DNA from: Bacteroidota bacterium
GTDB lineage: Bacteria; Bacteroidota; Bacteroidia; Chitinophagales; LD1
Assembly: GCA_026391075.1 (NCBI GenBank)
Contig: JAPLES010000020.1
Span: 1-64,000, forward strand
Reading direction: 5' to 3'
DNA: 64,000 nucleotides
The notes under the pieces are model-generated. The model saw nothing but the letters and a program-made list of their open reading frames with translations. It ran no database searches and had not been told where the DNA came from. The translations under genes and the position numbers were made by a program. Shown one piece after another: positions 1 through 9,536 of the stretch (position 1 is the first letter of the stretch; every line of letters starts with the position of its first letter).

Positions 1-606
1 AAAAGAAAACTCGGCAGCTCGTTTAATATTTAGTTTCTGTTGCAAACCTCCAATGATAGTAGCCGCTGACCGAGATACACCTGGTATCATAGCTATGCAC
101 TGATAACAGCCAATCAAAAATGCTTGCTTCCAATCTATTTTGAATTTCCGTAAAACTCTTCTTGTAAATTCCACACCAAATTCATCGCGCTCTTTCAACA
201 GCATTCGCTCATCATCGTCATGTATATCTTCAATTTGTGCATGAAAAATTTTATCAGTAAAAATTAAAATAATGCCTCCCACCAAAAGTGAAACAGCTAC
301 CGTGGTTACACTCGACAAAAGTGCATCAATGTATTTGTTAAGCAATAAGCCCAGCACTGCAGCAGGAAGAAAAGCTACAGCAAGTTTGAAATAAAAATCA
401 AATGATTGAAAAAATCTGCGCCAGTAAAGAAACAGCACCGATAAAATTGCACCAAATTGAATATTTACAATGTACACATTGGTGAATGCACTTTTCTGCA
501 TTTTCAACACAGCTTCGGTAAGTATCATATGCCCGGTGGAAGAAACCGGCAAAAATTCAGTTATTCCCTCTACAATGGCCAGGATAACTGCTTCGACAGT
601 GGTCAT
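1..606 (-). CDS. uppP: Undecaprenyl-diphosphatase UppP (BacA), 3' end cut by window
   Basis: Integral membrane phosphatase that recycles undecaprenyl diphosphate to the monophosphate for peptidoglycan and surface glycan export. The reading frame starts at ATG 606-604 and runs off the window edge after about 202 residues; the family is usually about 260-270. Both signature regions are visible: [13 protein letters not shown] near the N-terminus and [11 protein letters not shown] near the cut end, with hydrophobic segments between. The start overlaps the stop of the upstream DUF3098 gene by one base (TAATG), which suggests translational coupling in an ftsX-DUF3098-uppP operon. The assignment is secure; only the C-terminus is missing. 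Confidence 0.95.
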   Translation of the reverse strand, partial: MTTVEAVILAIVEGITEFLPVSSTGHMILTEAVLKMQKSAFTNVYIVNIQFGAILSVLFLYWRRFFQSFDFYFKLAVAFLPAAVLGLLLNKYIDALLSSVTTVAVSLLVGGIILIFTDKIFHAQIEDIHDDDERMLLKERDEFGVEFTRRVLRKFKIDWKQAFLIGCYQCIAMIPGVSRSAATIIGGLQQKLNIKRAAEFSF

Positions 607-905
607 TATTCTTTAGGTCTTTTAAGTATCGCAAAAATTTCTATCCCAAATCCGAGCATGATAACAATAGGAGCAAGTGTAATTCTTCTGAAACTGTAAA
701 TTTCTTCCTGCGGAAAAACATTGTGGTCTGTAGTTGCCCCGCCAATCATTAGTGCAAAACCAATCAAGATAACTACAACACCGGCAATCATGATGATGTA
801 ATTTGTTTTATCAAAAATAAAAGGGGTGATTGCTGCCGAAGAAGAATTTGCTTTTTGTACTGAAACATTAGGTTGTTTCACTTTAGGTTGTTGTTGCTTT
901 GCCAT
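606..905 (-). CDS. DUF3098 family small membrane protein
   Basis: Protein of 99 residues with a polar, Lys/Gln-rich N-terminus (about residues 1-25) and two hydrophobic segments (about 37-56 and 77-93). The motif around [19 protein letters not shown] and the position between ftsX and uppP match the Bacteroidota DUF3098 family. Function is unknown; a role with FtsX or in envelope growth is inferred only from the conserved neighbourhood. Nine bases separate it from ftsX, and it overlaps uppP by one base. Confidence 0.9.
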   Translation of the reverse strand: MAKQQQPKVKQPNVSVQKANSSSAAITPFIFDKTNYIIMIAGVVVILIGFALMIGGATTDHNVFPQEEIYSFRRITLAPIVIMLGFGIEIFAILKRPKE

Positions 906-914
906 AATTTCTAT

Positions 915-1766
915 TTAATAAAGGTCCTCTACTTTGAGTCGCAAATAACGAAGAACTGCTGTGAGCGTGCTTAAAAATGAAATCAGAATTCCGAATACCA
1001 ATAGCCCTGTAAACAGGGCGGCAAATGTAACCAAATCACTAAGCAAACCAAGTTCAGGAAGGGCGTAGTTGAAATAGTAAAGCAAGGCTGCCACTAATGA
1101 AGTAGCAGACAGTCCGCTTATAAAACCATTGAGTAAACTTCTTCCTAAAAATGGCTTTATAATGAACCAACGTGTAGCACCAAAAAGCTGTTGTGTCTTA
1201 ATAATAAACCGGTTCGAAAACATGACCAATCGAATGGTATTGAAAATTAACGACACTGAAAAAATGAGGAAAGCTATTGCAACAATCAAAACCACAAACG
1301 TGGCGCTTCTTACATTTTTATCAAGCGCCTCTAATAGATTGCCTTGAATATTTACAAGTTTTACTTCTTCAAATTTTGTCAAATCCTTTTTAATCATTTC
1401 GAAACTATCCTTGTTAGCATAGTCTTCGAGCAAATTAAGATTGAACGAAGCATAGAGCGGATTATAACCGAGTATGTCTAAAAAATTTTCTCCTAAATCT
1501 TTTTGAAGAATTTTTGCTGCTTCCTCTTTCGAAACAAAAAGGGTGTTCTTTACATACCGTTTACCCTGCAATTTTGTTTTAAGCGAAATGATTTCGCTGG
1601 GTTTAATGTTATCATTCAGCACCAGTTCAACGGTAAGGTTTTCTTTAAAATCTTTAGAAACTTTTTTGGCTTCAATACCCAACACTGCCGCTACACCTAA
1701 CACAAACAACACGAGTGTAATACCAAAAATAGAATAGAAGTAAGAGGTACGTTTGCTGTTAGCCAT
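915..1766 (-). CDS. ftsX: FtsX-type permease, cell division ABC transporter subunit
   Basis: Protein of 283 residues with the FtsX plan: one N-terminal membrane helix (about 11-32), a periplasmic domain (about 35-155), then three C-terminal membrane helices. With FtsE it forms an ABC-like complex that controls peptidoglycan hydrolases at the septum. FtsE is not adjacent here, which is common in Bacteroidota. It is the first gene of the ftsX-DUF3098-uppP operon. A perfect 7 bp inverted repeat (1810-1824) lies about 45 bases upstream. Confidence 0.92.
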   Translation of the reverse strand: MANSKRTSYFYSIFGITLVLFVLGVAAVLGIEAKKVSKDFKENLTVELVLNDNIKPSEIISLKTKLQGKRYVKNTLFVSKEEAAKILQKDLGENFLDILGYNPLYASFNLNLLEDYANKDSFEMIKKDLTKFEEVKLVNIQGNLLEALDKNVRSATFVVLIVAIAFLIFSVSLIFNTIRLVMFSNRFIIKTQQLFGATRWFIIKPFLGRSLLNGFISGLSATSLVAALLYYFNYALPELGLLSDLVTFAALFTGLLVFGILISFLSTLTAVLRYLRLKVEDLY

Positions 1767-1809
1767 ACTTAATTTTCGGTGGTAAACTTATCTTAATCGC
1801 TTTGACTTC

Positions 1810-1824
1810 GCAAAACAGTTTTGC
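1810..1824. promoter_or_regulatory. Short perfect inverted repeat upstream of ftsX
   Basis: GCAAAAC-A-GTTTTGC, a 7 bp perfect inverted repeat around one base, sits in the spacer between the divergent ftsX and DUF2795 genes. It could be a dimeric regulator site or chance in AT-rich DNA; nothing in the sequence decides between them. Confidence 0.3.
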
Positions 1825-1939
1825 AGAATTTATATGTTGAAAGCCGTTTCATTAGTCCAATAAATAACAAAAGCAGGTCATCTATTTTTCGAATGAAGTG
1901 TGGCAGGAAAATGCATGGCCAAGAATAAACGCTATTCAG

Positions 1940-1969
1940 TTTGTTGTTTAATGGAAAAATTTACTTTTG
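1940..1969 (+). promoter_or_regulatory. Bacteroidota-type promoter for the DUF2795 gene
   Basis: TTTG at 1940-1943, an 18-base spacer, then TACTTTTG at 1962-1969, an exact match to the -7 consensus TAnnTTTG of the Bacteroidota primary sigma factor. The start codon at 1995 lies 25 bases downstream, so the leader would be short. Confidence 0.6.
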
Positions 1970-1994
1970 CGCGCTGTAAAAAAGGCACACGCTT

Positions 1995-2216
1995 ATGTTT
2001 TGGACTCTAGAATTAGCATCATATCTCGAAGACGCGCCTTGGCCATCTACTAAAGATGAGTTGATTGATTATGGAATTCGTTCCGGTGCGCCTGTGGAAG
2101 TAATTGAAAATTTACAAGAATTAGATGACGATGGCGAAAGCTATGAAGGCATCGAAGACATTTGGCCTGACTATCCTACCAAAGAGGATTTCTTCTTTAA
2201 TGAAGATGAGCATTAA
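1995..2216 (+). CDS. DUF2795 family small acidic protein
   Basis: Very acidic 73-residue protein starting MFWTLELASYLEDAPWP and ending DYPTKEDFFFNEDEH. This matches the highly conserved Bacteroidota DUF2795 family, whose role is unknown. There are no membrane segments or signal peptide, so it is probably cytoplasmic. It has its own consensus promoter and faces rpoB across the rpoB terminator, so it is a single-gene unit. The family call rests on the characteristic N- and C-terminal sequences. Confidence 0.88.
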   Translation: MFWTLELASYLEDAPWPSTKDELIDYGIRSGAPVEVIENLQELDDDGESYEGIEDIWPDYPTKEDFFFNEDEH

Positions 2217-2356
2217 TTTTCTGCATAGTACCAGCGCGTAAAGTTCTGTTCAAGTTTTTCCCAGCCGAATTTCCCCACCGAATATTTTTTGAAACCGTTT
2301 TCAAATACTGTTACTCGTTTGCTAAATGCATAACTTGCTAGTAATGGTCTTTGTAT
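2213..2356 (-). pseudogene. Possible 3' remnant of a decayed coding sequence
   Basis: A 47-codon open stretch with no start codon, bounded upstream by an in-frame TAA and ending at a TAA that overlaps the DUF2795 stop. The translation has coding-like composition: RVTVFENGFKKYSVG, then FGWEKLEQNFTRWYYAEN at the end. The FGWEKLEQNF part loosely resembles the C-terminal helix of GT-B glycosyltransferases (compare FSWEK...), but that is only an impression. It may be the tail of a gene lost in a rearrangement next to the isolated rpoB. Confidence 0.3.
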
Positions 2357-2410
2357 TTATTAAGATCGAAGAATTCGACTTCAGTCTTCCTTCAAACAAT
2401 CTGCACAACC

Positions 2411-2446
2411 AAAAATAAAAAAGCCTCCCGCAATTCTACGGGAGGC
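2411..2446 (-). terminator. Rho-independent terminator of rpoB
   Basis: Inverted repeat GCCTCCCG (2423-2430) / CGGGAGGC (2439-2446) with an 8-base loop. On the minus strand it is followed by a U-rich run (2411-2422). It lies 27 bases past the rpoB stop, so transcription ends after rpoB rather than continuing into rpoC. Confidence 0.9.
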
Positions 2447-2473
2447 TTTATATTTTAATCAACTGTTGTTGAA

Positions 2474-5400
2474 TCAATCAAACTTAAGGTCAAGTGCTAA
2501 ACCTCTCAACTCGTGCATTAACACGTTGAACGATTCAGGGATTCCTGCTTCAGGAATATTATCTCCCTTAACGATAGCTTCGTAAGTTTTTGCACGGCCG
2601 ATGATATCATCAGATTTAACCGTAAGCAATTCCTGAAGAATGTTGGCAGCACCGTATGCTTCGAGTGCCCAAACCTCCATTTCTCCGAAACGCTGACCCC
2701 CGAACTGTGCTTTACCTCCGAGTGGTTGCTGTGTAATGAGAGAGTAAGGTCCGATAGAACGCGCGTGCATTTTATCATCAACCATGTGTATCAGTTTTAT
2801 CATGTAAATGATACCCACTGTGGTTTCCTGGTCAAAACGCTCACCTGTTTCACCATCATATAAGTAAGTAGAACCCAATTCAGGTAAACCTGCTTTCTTA
2901 ATGTAAGATTGAATTTCGTCTAACGATGCACCGTCAAAAATCGGAGTTGCAAAACGAACACCCAACTTCTGTCCTGCCCAAGCCAAAACGGTTTCGTAAA
3001 TCTGTCCAAGGTTCATACGCGAAGGTACTCCAAGTGGATTCAATACGATATCAACCGGTGTTCCGTCTTCGAGGAACGGCATATCTTCTGAACGAACGAT
3101 ACGAGCTACAATACCTTTATTACCGTGACGACCCGCCATCTTATCTCCTACTTTCAACTTACGTTTCTTAGCAATGTAAACCTTCGCAAGTTTCAATACA
3201 CCAGCCGGTAATTCATCACCGATGCTGATGTTGAACTTCTCGCGCTTGTATTTACCTAACTCTTCGTTTGCACGCATGTTGTAGTTGTGCAACATAATTT
3301 TCACCAGCTTGTTGGTGTCCTCGTCCTTAGTCCAGTTATTACCATCGGTAACACTGAAATCTAAATCAGCCAACACGCGCGAAGTGAACTTAGTTCCCTT
3401 GCTAATCAATTCTTCTTTGTAGATAGTCTGAATGCCGGTAGTTACTTTGCCGCTGAGGATACTCATCATTTTGTCAATAAGGAGCGACTTCATATCAGCC
3501 GTTTTCTTTTCGAAATCCTTATCAAGTTTTTCAATCAACGTCTTCTCTTTCAACTTCGAAGTCTTATCCTTCTTAGCACGTTGGAAAAGGCGTTTAGAAA
3601 TAACCATACCTTCAACTGATGGCGGAACCTTCATAGAAGCATCCTTCACATCACCTGCTTTATCACCGAAGATTGCGCGAAGCAATTTCTCTTCAGGTGT
3701 AGGGTCAGTTTCTCCCTTTGGTGTAATTTTACCAATGAGAATATCTCCTTCCTTAACACGTGCACCTACACGAATAATTCCGTTCTCGTCCAAATCTTTA
3801 GTTGCTTCTTCACTAACGTTCGGAATATCCTGCGTTAATTCTTCTTCACCCAATTTGGTATCGCGAACTTCCATTTCAAATTCCTCCACGTGAATGGATG
3901 TGAAAATATCATCGCGCACAACGCGTTCAGAAATTACGATTGCATCCTCAAAGTTGTAACCCTTCCAAGGCATAAACGCCACTTTTAAGTTCGCACCAAG
4001 AGCTAACTCTCCGCCTTGTGTTGCAAATCCTTCGCAAAGTGTATCGCCTTTTCTTACGCGCTGTCCTTTACGAACAACCGGTTTCAGGTTCACACAAGTG
4101 CTCTGATTCGTTTTCATGAACTTTGGTAAGTTGTAAGTTACCTTATCATCTTTGAAAGAAACCAATTTCTCTTCTTCGGTTCTTTCGTACTTAACTATAA
4201 TTTGATTTGCATCTACATATTCTACCACACCTTCTCTTTCGGCATTGATAAGATTACGTGAATCAACAGCCACTTTGCCTTCTAACCCTGTTCCTACAAT
4301 AGGAGCTTGCGGTTTCAACAATGGCACTGCCTGACGCTGCATGTTCGAACCCATCAAGGCACGGTTAGCATCATCATGTTCCAAGAAAGGAATCAATGAA
4401 GCTGAAACTCCTACGATTTGATTCGGAGCCACATCCATATAATTCACTTCGTTAGGAGCAAGAATAGGGAAGTCGCCCTGGTAACGCGATTTAATTTTAT
4501 CTGTCTTGAAGTTTCCTTTCTCATCCATTGCAATGTTCGATTGCGCAATTCTCACGGTATCTTCTTCTTCGGCAGTTAAGAAATCAACTTTGCCTTTCAG
4601 GTTCACTCTTCCTCCATCTACCTTGCGGTAAGGCGTTTCAATGAATCCCATTTTGTTCACCTTAGCATGAACACAAAGGGTAGAAATCAAACCGATGTTT
4701 GGACCTTCCGGTGTTTCGATAGTGCAAAGACGACCGTAGTGCGAGTAATGCACGTCACGAACCTCAAAGCCTGCGCGCTCACGCGAAAGACCACCGGGTC
4801 CTAAAGCTGATACACGTCTCTTATTGGTAATTTCGGCAAGCGGATTGGTTTGATCAAGGAACTGAGAAAGTTGTGATGTTCCGAAGAATGAATTGATAAC
4901 CGAAGAAAGAGTTCTCGCGTTAATCAAATCAACCGGAGTAAACACTTCATTATCGCGCACGTTCATACGCTCACGAATAGTTCTTGCCATACGAGCCAAA
5001 CCAACACCAAACTGAGAATACAACTGCTCACCCACGGTGCGCACACGTCTGTTGCTCAAGTGGTCAATATCATCAATTTCCGCTTTCTGATTAGAAAGGT
5101 TCACGAGATATTTAACGATATGAATAATGTCGGTCTTGGTAAGAACGCGCGTATCCATATCAATATCCAACTCGAGTTTCTTATTGATTTTGTAACGACC
5201 TACTTCTCCTAAATCGTAACGTTTATCGCTAAAGAATAATTTTTCAATAATTCCACGTGCTGTTTCTTCATCAGGTGGTTCAGAACCACGCAATTGTTTG
5301 TAGATATGATTCAACGCCTCAATTTCTGAGTTCGAAGTATCTTTATTAAGGGTGTTGAAGATGATTGAGTAGTCAGCCGTTTGAGAATCTTTGTGAACAA

Positions 5401-6286
5401 AGATGCTCTTAACGCCAGAGTCCAAAATCAAGCTGATGTTTTCTTCGTCAACGATCGTATCACGCTCAAGCAATACTTCGTTACGCTCAATAGAAACCAC
5501 TTCACCGGTATCCTCATCCACAAAATCTTCCATCCATGTTTTAAGAACACGTGCGGCTAATTTTCTGCCCTTTGCTTTTTCGGCACTGCGTTTAGTAACT
5601 TCAATTTCATCGGCCAAATCAAAGAGGGTCAAAATATCTTTATCGGTATCGTAACCTACGGCACGCAACAACATAGTAACCGGGAATTTCTTCTTACGGT
5701 CAATGTAAGCATACATTACGTTATTAATATCGGTTGCAAATTCCATCCACGCTCCTTTGAAAGGAATAACGCGGGCAGAATAAATTTTCGTTCCGTTAGG
5801 GTGAAGCGACTGACCGAAGAACACTCCCGGGCTACGGTGCAATTGCGAAACAATTACGCGCTCAGCGCCATTAATAATGAAGGTTCCTTTAGGAGTCATG
5901 TAAGGAATGTTTCCTAAGAACACATCCTGCACCACAGTATTAAAGTCAATGTGCTCAGGGTCGTTACACGAAAGTTTCAACTTTGCTTTCAAAGGAACGC
6001 AATAAGTTAAACCTCTTTCTACACACTCTTCCATAGAATAGCGTGGGGGATCAACGAAATAATCAATAAACTCTAACTGGAAAATACTGCGCGTGTCCGA
6101 AATTGGAAAGTTTTCCATGAATACACGGTGCAAACCTTCTTTAACGCGGTTTTCAGGAGTGGTTTCTAACTGAACAAATTCTTTGTAAGTTTCTAACTGA
6201 ATGTCGAGCAAATCGGGTTGTTCGTCAGGAAGTTTAATTTTCCCGAAGTTGATTCTCTCAGCGCTTTTTTTCAGAATTTCTGCCAT
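2474..6286 (-). CDS. rpoB: DNA-directed RNA polymerase beta subunit
   Basis: Full-length (1270 residues) beta subunit, typical for Bacteroidota. Core motifs are intact: the rifampicin-pocket region with [18 protein letters not shown] (about 493-510), [19 protein letters not shown], the [14 protein letters not shown] loop and the C-terminal [18 protein letters not shown] region. Two features are odd. The residue aligned with E. coli His526 is Asn (codon 4823-4825, residue 488), and the residue aligned with Pro560 is Thr (codon 4721-4723). The usual partner rpoC is not downstream; a terminator and a convergent DUF2795 gene are there instead. rplJ/rplL are not upstream. The gene has its own promoter and a ~140-base leader. 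It could be the sole rpoB moved away from rpoC, or an extra copy. Confidence 0.98.
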   Translation of the reverse strand: MAEILKKSAERINFGKIKLPDEQPDLLDIQLETYKEFVQLETTPENRVKEGLHRVFMENFPISDTRSIFQLEFIDYFVDPPRYSMEECVERGLTYCVPLKAKLKLSCNDPEHIDFNTVVQDVFLGNIPYMTPKGTFIINGAERVIVSQLHRSPGVFFGQSLHPNGTKIYSARVIPFKGAWMEFATDINNVMYAYIDRKKKFPVTMLLRAVGYDTDKDILTLFDLADEIEVTKRSAEKAKGRKLAARVLKTWMEDFVDEDTGEVVSIERNEVLLERDTIVDEENISLILDSGVKSIFVHKDSQTADYSIIFNTLNKDTSNSEIEALNHIYKQLRGSEPPDEETARGIIEKLFFSDKRYDLGEVGRYKINKKLELDIDMDTRVLTKTDIIHIVKYLVNLSNQKAEIDDIDHLSNRRVRTVGEQLYSQFGVGLARMARTIRERMNVRDNEVFTPVDLINARTLSSVINSFFGTSQLSQFLDQTNPLAEITNKRRVSALGPGGLSRERAGFEVRDVHYSHYGRLCTIETPEGPNIGLISTLCVHAKVNKMGFIETPYRKVDGGRVNLKGKVDFLTAEEEDTVRIAQSNIAMDEKGNFKTDKIKSRYQGDFPILAPNEVNYMDVAPNQIVGVSASLIPFLEHDDANRALMGSNMQRQAVPLLKPQAPIVGTGLEGKVAVDSRNLINAEREGVVEYVDANQIIVKYERTEEEKLVSFKDDKVTYNLPKFMKTNQSTCVNLKPVVRKGQRVRKGDTLCEGFATQGGELALGANLKVAFMPWKGYNFEDAIVISERVVRDDIFTSIHVEEFEMEVRDTKLGEEELTQDIPNVSEEATKDLDENGIIRVGARVKEGDILIGKITPKGETDPTPEEKLLRAIFGDKAGDVKDASMKVPPSVEGMVISKRLFQRAKKDKTSKLKEKTLIEKLDKDFEKKTADMKSLLIDKMMSILSGKVTTGIQTIYKEELISKGTKFTSRVLADLDFSVTDGNNWTKDEDTNKLVKIMLHNYNMRANEELGKYKREKFNISIGDELPAGVLKLAKVYIAKKRKLKVGDKMAGRHGNKGIVARIVRSEDMPFLEDGTPVDIVLNPLGVPSRMNLGQIYETVLAWAGQKLGVRFATPIFDGASLDEIQSYIKKAGLPELGSTYLYDGETGERFDQETTVGIIYMIKLIHMVDDKMHARSIGPYSLITQQPLGGKAQFGGQRFGEMEVWALEAYGAANILQELLTVKSDDIIGRAKTYEAIVKGDNIPEAGIPESFNVLMHELRGLALDLKFD

Positions 6287-6333
6287 GTGTAGCTAGGTTT
6301 GATGTAGTTAACTAATCTCCAAAATATACAATG

Positions 6334-6349
6334 AAAACACAGGTGTTTT
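6334..6349 (-). other. Hairpin in the rpoB leader
   Basis: AAAACAC (6334-6340), two-base centre, GTGTTTT (6343-6349): a perfect 7 bp inverted repeat about 50 bases before the rpoB start, inside the predicted leader RNA. The tight loop makes an RNA hairpin marginal, and a DNA palindrome is equally possible. Confidence 0.3.
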
Positions 6350-6414
6350 GGTTTCTTGAAAAGGAACTAAAACCCTAGTAATTTGAGCATTGTAATCGTA
6401 AAATTTTGGAACCG

Positions 6415-6426
6415 GTTTTGCAAAAC
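6415..6426. promoter_or_regulatory. 12 bp palindrome at the predicted rpoB transcription start
   Basis: GTTTTGCAAAAC is a perfect 12 bp palindrome placed where transcription from the predicted promoter should begin, about 7 bases past the -7 element. This is a good position for an operator, but no regulator can be named. Confidence 0.3.
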
Positions 6427-6432
6427 GGAGTG

Positions 6433-6463
6433 CAAAGATAGTTTTCGAACTTACACTTCCAAA
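6433..6463 (-). promoter_or_regulatory. Consensus promoter of rpoB
   Basis: On the minus strand TTTG (6463-6460), a 19-base spacer, then TATCTTTG (6440-6433): an exact fit to the Bacteroidota -33/-7 consensus. Start of transcription would be near 6426, giving a leader of about 140 bases. This shows rpoB is transcribed on its own and not from a ribosomal-protein operon. Confidence 0.7.
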
Positions 6464-6563
6464 TGTTTGGTGAGGTTTTTGAGAAGGGGGCGAAAGCAAC
6501 CAAGTTTGATGAGGTGTTCTATCCCTAATTTACTTCCTGCTTATCTGACAATCTTTTTTGCAA

Positions 6564-8948
6564 CTACATAGCCGCCATTCGCTTCGCAGCATTTTGTGCT
6601 GCAGTTGCACCGTTAGAGCCGCCAAAATTTACCACCAACTGAACGGTGTACGAACGTGGCTTATCGGGTTTAGCAATACGAATTGCATAGTTGGAGTTCA
6701 TGACATTCTTTACTAAGAAGTTGATGGAAACATTTCTGTTAATGTCGTATCCAGCGCGCAAGTCCCAAACAAAATCGCCTTTGTTTCTATTCTCTCTTCT
6801 AATTTTATTGATATCGGGAATAAAAATGCCGAACACCTTATCAATTTGCCCCATGAAACTATAATATTGAAACGAGGTGCCGAGGTGAATTTTATTGATG
6901 AAAATGAAATCGAAGTCTGCTTTGAAAGTGTGTGGGTTTCTATAGCGCAACATACCTGCTGTAACTGAATCCCAATCGTGGTCGGACTTGGCTGTGGGCA
7001 ATGAGAAGTGAGTGAATGCATCCAAAATAAAGTTGCCAACCTTTGCATTTCTTTTTGCCGCGCCAAACAGCGTATCGTTCAAATCTACCCCGTAAAAATA
7101 GGTGTAACCAAACATGGTGGTAAAATCGACCGGACCAATTTGGCCTTCGCCATAAGCGGAAAGTTCCCAACCAAAAATACGCGCACGCGCCACGTTTTGC
7201 GATTGAAAATAAAGATGTGTATTGTAGTTGGAATCAAGTTCTACATTGAATTTAAATTCAATCATGTTTCTAAACTCTGTCCAGAAAACAACAGCATCTA
7301 AATAGCCCAACCAGTTGCCTATTTTTAAACTTCGTTTGTAACCTAGTTCAGCGGTAAAACCACTCTCCGGATTAATATGTGCGTTCGGTCTAATCTCAAT
7401 TCCTGCTAACTGATACACCACAAATCTTTCACCAATACTCGGCACGCGAAACGACTGACCAAACGATGCGCGGATGTAATTGTATTTTCTGATTTCGAAA
7501 TTAAATCCTGCGCGAAACACGGGAATGGTTGGCGTAATAGCGCTATCGAGTCTCACAAATTCTTCCCGCACACCTGCACTAAACGTTAACCATTTGTAAT
7601 TGACTTCGCCTTGTAAAAAACCACCACCAAAATCGGCTTTGTGATGACCAAGTGTTCCATCTTTCACAATCCAATGCTCATTATTTACTCCGCACAGGAT
7701 GCGCCCAATCTTTCCAAAGTCATGACGAAACTGATACTCGGCCCTATAAATCCAGAAATCAGTTTCACCATCAATACTATTCTGGCGATAAATTCTTCCG
7801 TAAATTTTGTGCTGATTATTTCCTTTATCTACGTAGCGAATTTTCGGGTCAATGTAAGCATGAAAATACCGTTCATTTAAGGTAACTCCCGAAGCGGAGA
7901 TATACGGATGGCCTGCATCTTGCCAGTAAAACTGAAATCCGCTTTTGCGATAAAGAAGATTGGCAGAAATTTCAAGCGTTAAGCGTTTCAACTTGGCAGG
8001 TTGCCAGCGAATTTTAGAACTGAAACGAGCAAAGTGATCATACTCCGATTGCAAATGACTTTGGCTTCCCTGCATCATACCGCTGATAACAAAATCAACC
8101 GAGCCGAATTTTTGCTTGTGCAAAAAGCTAACGCCCATGGTGTTCGGGTTTTCAAAAACCTTTCCATCGCGTTTCCACCAGCGGAACGAATCAACGGGCG
8201 CTTTGTCCATACCTTCGTAAAAGACTGTGAATTTAGTAACGGGCGTATCGCGCGCATAAGCCGTGGTTACATTAATAACTCCGTTCAAAGCCGATGAACC
8301 ATACTGCACCGATGAAGCGCCTTTGTTCACCTCCATCTGCTCAATGTTCTCTACCGGAATAAAAGGCCATTCAATATCGCCACGGTCGGCAGTCATCAAT
8401 GGCATTTCATCAATCACGAGCATAACGCGACTGCCCGAACCATAAGCATAACCGCTTCCTCCGCGAATACTCATTTGCCCGTCAAGCACTGTAACACCCG
8501 GAATTTTTGTAACCGCCTGTTGAAGATTGGTGATGTTATTACTCTCGAGCATACGCGGCTTAATCACATCTACCGACTGCGTTGCTTTTTGCAATTTAAT
8601 ACCCACTTTATTTTCACCTATTACAATGGTTTGCAACTCCACGGGTCCTCCACCCATTGTTTTGTTGATGATTTTCAACTCTCCGTCCTTCACCGTAAAC
8701 TGTTGTGTATCTGCTTTCATGCCGAGGTAACTGATAACAAGAATCACATCACCGGGAGTCACCTTCAATTCGTAGTTTCCCTGTGCATCAGTCACGGTGC
8801 CGTTGCTGGGTAACTGCACCACATTAGCTCCTTCGAGCAGTTCACTGGTTTTGCCGTCTTTTATAGTGCCTCGAACGGTGGCAGTTTGAGCAAATGATAT
8901 AGAGAGTAACGACAGAAATAATATAATGGAAAGAGAAAATTTACGCAT
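6564..8948 (-). CDS. TonB-dependent outer membrane receptor
   Basis: About 794 residues from ATG 8948. A signal peptide (MRKFSLSIILFLSLLSISFAQ) is followed by a CarboxypepD_reg-like domain (about 22-100), a plug domain (about 115-230; VLDGQMSIRGGSGYAYGSG, then SSVQYGSSALNGVINV) and a C-terminal beta-barrel ending in VQLVVNFGG. It should import a ligand across the outer membrane using TonB. There is no adjacent SusD-like gene, so metal-chelate, vitamin or peptide uptake is likelier than glycan uptake. The frame is open up to 9170, but that extension is translated REP-like repeat; the start with the signal peptide is preferred. It is a single-gene unit and does not belong with rpoB. Confidence 0.92.
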   Translation of the reverse strand: MRKFSLSIILFLSLLSISFAQTATVRGTIKDGKTSELLEGANVVQLPSNGTVTDAQGNYELKVTPGDVILVISYLGMKADTQQFTVKDGELKIINKTMGGGPVELQTIVIGENKVGIKLQKATQSVDVIKPRMLESNNITNLQQAVTKIPGVTVLDGQMSIRGGSGYAYGSGSRVMLVIDEMPLMTADRGDIEWPFIPVENIEQMEVNKGASSVQYGSSALNGVINVTTAYARDTPVTKFTVFYEGMDKAPVDSFRWWKRDGKVFENPNTMGVSFLHKQKFGSVDFVISGMMQGSQSHLQSEYDHFARFSSKIRWQPAKLKRLTLEISANLLYRKSGFQFYWQDAGHPYISASGVTLNERYFHAYIDPKIRYVDKGNNQHKIYGRIYRQNSIDGETDFWIYRAEYQFRHDFGKIGRILCGVNNEHWIVKDGTLGHHKADFGGGFLQGEVNYKWLTFSAGVREEFVRLDSAITPTIPVFRAGFNFEIRKYNYIRASFGQSFRVPSIGERFVVYQLAGIEIRPNAHINPESGFTAELGYKRSLKIGNWLGYLDAVVFWTEFRNMIEFKFNVELDSNYNTHLYFQSQNVARARIFGWELSAYGEGQIGPVDFTTMFGYTYFYGVDLNDTLFGAAKRNAKVGNFILDAFTHFSLPTAKSDHDWDSVTAGMLRYRNPHTFKADFDFIFINKIHLGTSFQYYSFMGQIDKVFGIFIPDINKIRRENRNKGDFVWDLRAGYDINRNVSINFLVKNVMNSNYAIRIAKPDKPRSYTVQLVVNFGGSNGATAAQNAAKRMAAM

Positions 8949-9055
8949 GGGTTTCACATTTGGTTCTCCAATGTGGACGCAATGTAAAAAAATATTTTGC
9001 GGACAAAACGAAGTGCTACAGAAGTGAACATTGTTTTGAACAGTAATTATGGATG

Positions 9056-9107
9056 CTTCGACAGGCTCAGCATGACATAGCGCGCTGTCACCCTGAGCCT
9101 GTCGAAG
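9056..9107. repeat. REP-like palindromic repeat, both arms
   Basis: Two arms of 22 bp (9056-9077 and 9086-9107) are reverse complements with 20 of 22 matches around an 8-base centre. The core is CTTCGACAGGCTCAG / CTGAGCCTGTCGAAG. This is the abundant extragenic palindrome type seen in many Bacteroidota genomes. The right arm supplies the last codons of the GIY-YIG gene. Confidence 0.85.
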
Positions 9108-9417
9108 GGTGTGAAGAAGAAGACTGACGGTTTTTTGCCAACTTCTGAATTTCCTTCCAATTGCTTTCAAATAATGCTTCTTTCTTTTTCCTGCTCCAGC
9201 CTTTGATTTGCTTCTCCCAATTTATCGCATCATTAATATTTAAAAAATGGTCATAGTATTTTAAAACAACAGGACGTTTATTGTAAGTATAGCATTTAGG
9301 ATTCTCGCCTGAATTGTGTTCTTCTAATCTTCTGTCTATATCATTTGTAACTCCTGTGTAATAGGATTTATCTGAACATTCAAGAATATAGACATAGTAG
9401 TTATGCCCAATTTTCAT
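9088..9417 (-). CDS. GIY-YIG nuclease domain protein
   Basis: About 109 residues from ATG 9417. It contains the GIY-YIG hallmarks: YYVYILEC, then YYTGVTNDIDRRLEEHNSG with Tyr, Gly and the conserved Arg, and EKQIKGWSRKKKEAL further on. Small single-domain proteins of this type (UPF0213/YhbQ-like) are putative DNA nucleases of unknown cellular role. An upstream ATG (9480) is possible, but the conserved domain begins at 9417. The C-terminal SSSSHPSTGSG is encoded by a REP-like arm. A second REP-like arm (9472-9493) lies 55 bases before the start, so the gene is bracketed by repeats. Confidence 0.85.
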   Translation of the reverse strand: MKIGHNYYVYILECSDKSYYTGVTNDIDRRLEEHNSGENPKCYTYNKRPVVLKYYDHFLNINDAINWEKQIKGWSRKKKEALFESNWKEIQKLAKNRQSSSSHPSTGSG

Positions 9418-9471
9418 TTCGGTAATTTGAAATAAAAATAAAGGTTTTTGATTTGAGTTTAATGGACTGTG

Positions 9472-9493
9472 CTTCGACAAGCTCAGGATGACA
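9472..9493. repeat. REP-like repeat, single arm
   Basis: Core CTTCGACAAGCTCAGGATGA. All 22 bases are identical to the arm at 10269-10290 and closely related to the arms at 9056-9107. It lies between the divergent GIY-YIG and hydroxylase genes. Confidence 0.8.
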
Positions 9494-9536
9494 TATCTCC
9501 AACATGGTGTATTAAATCAATTACTTTCACTCCACC

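Noticed and set aside
3432-3893. 153-codon open frame opposite rpoB
   Set aside because: Ser/Phe-rich shadow of a highly conserved gene with no start signals.
8949-9170. N-terminal extension of the TonB-dependent receptor
   Set aside because: The extra residues (LRQAQGD, HAEPVEA) are translated REP-like repeat, and a proper signal peptide starts at 8948.
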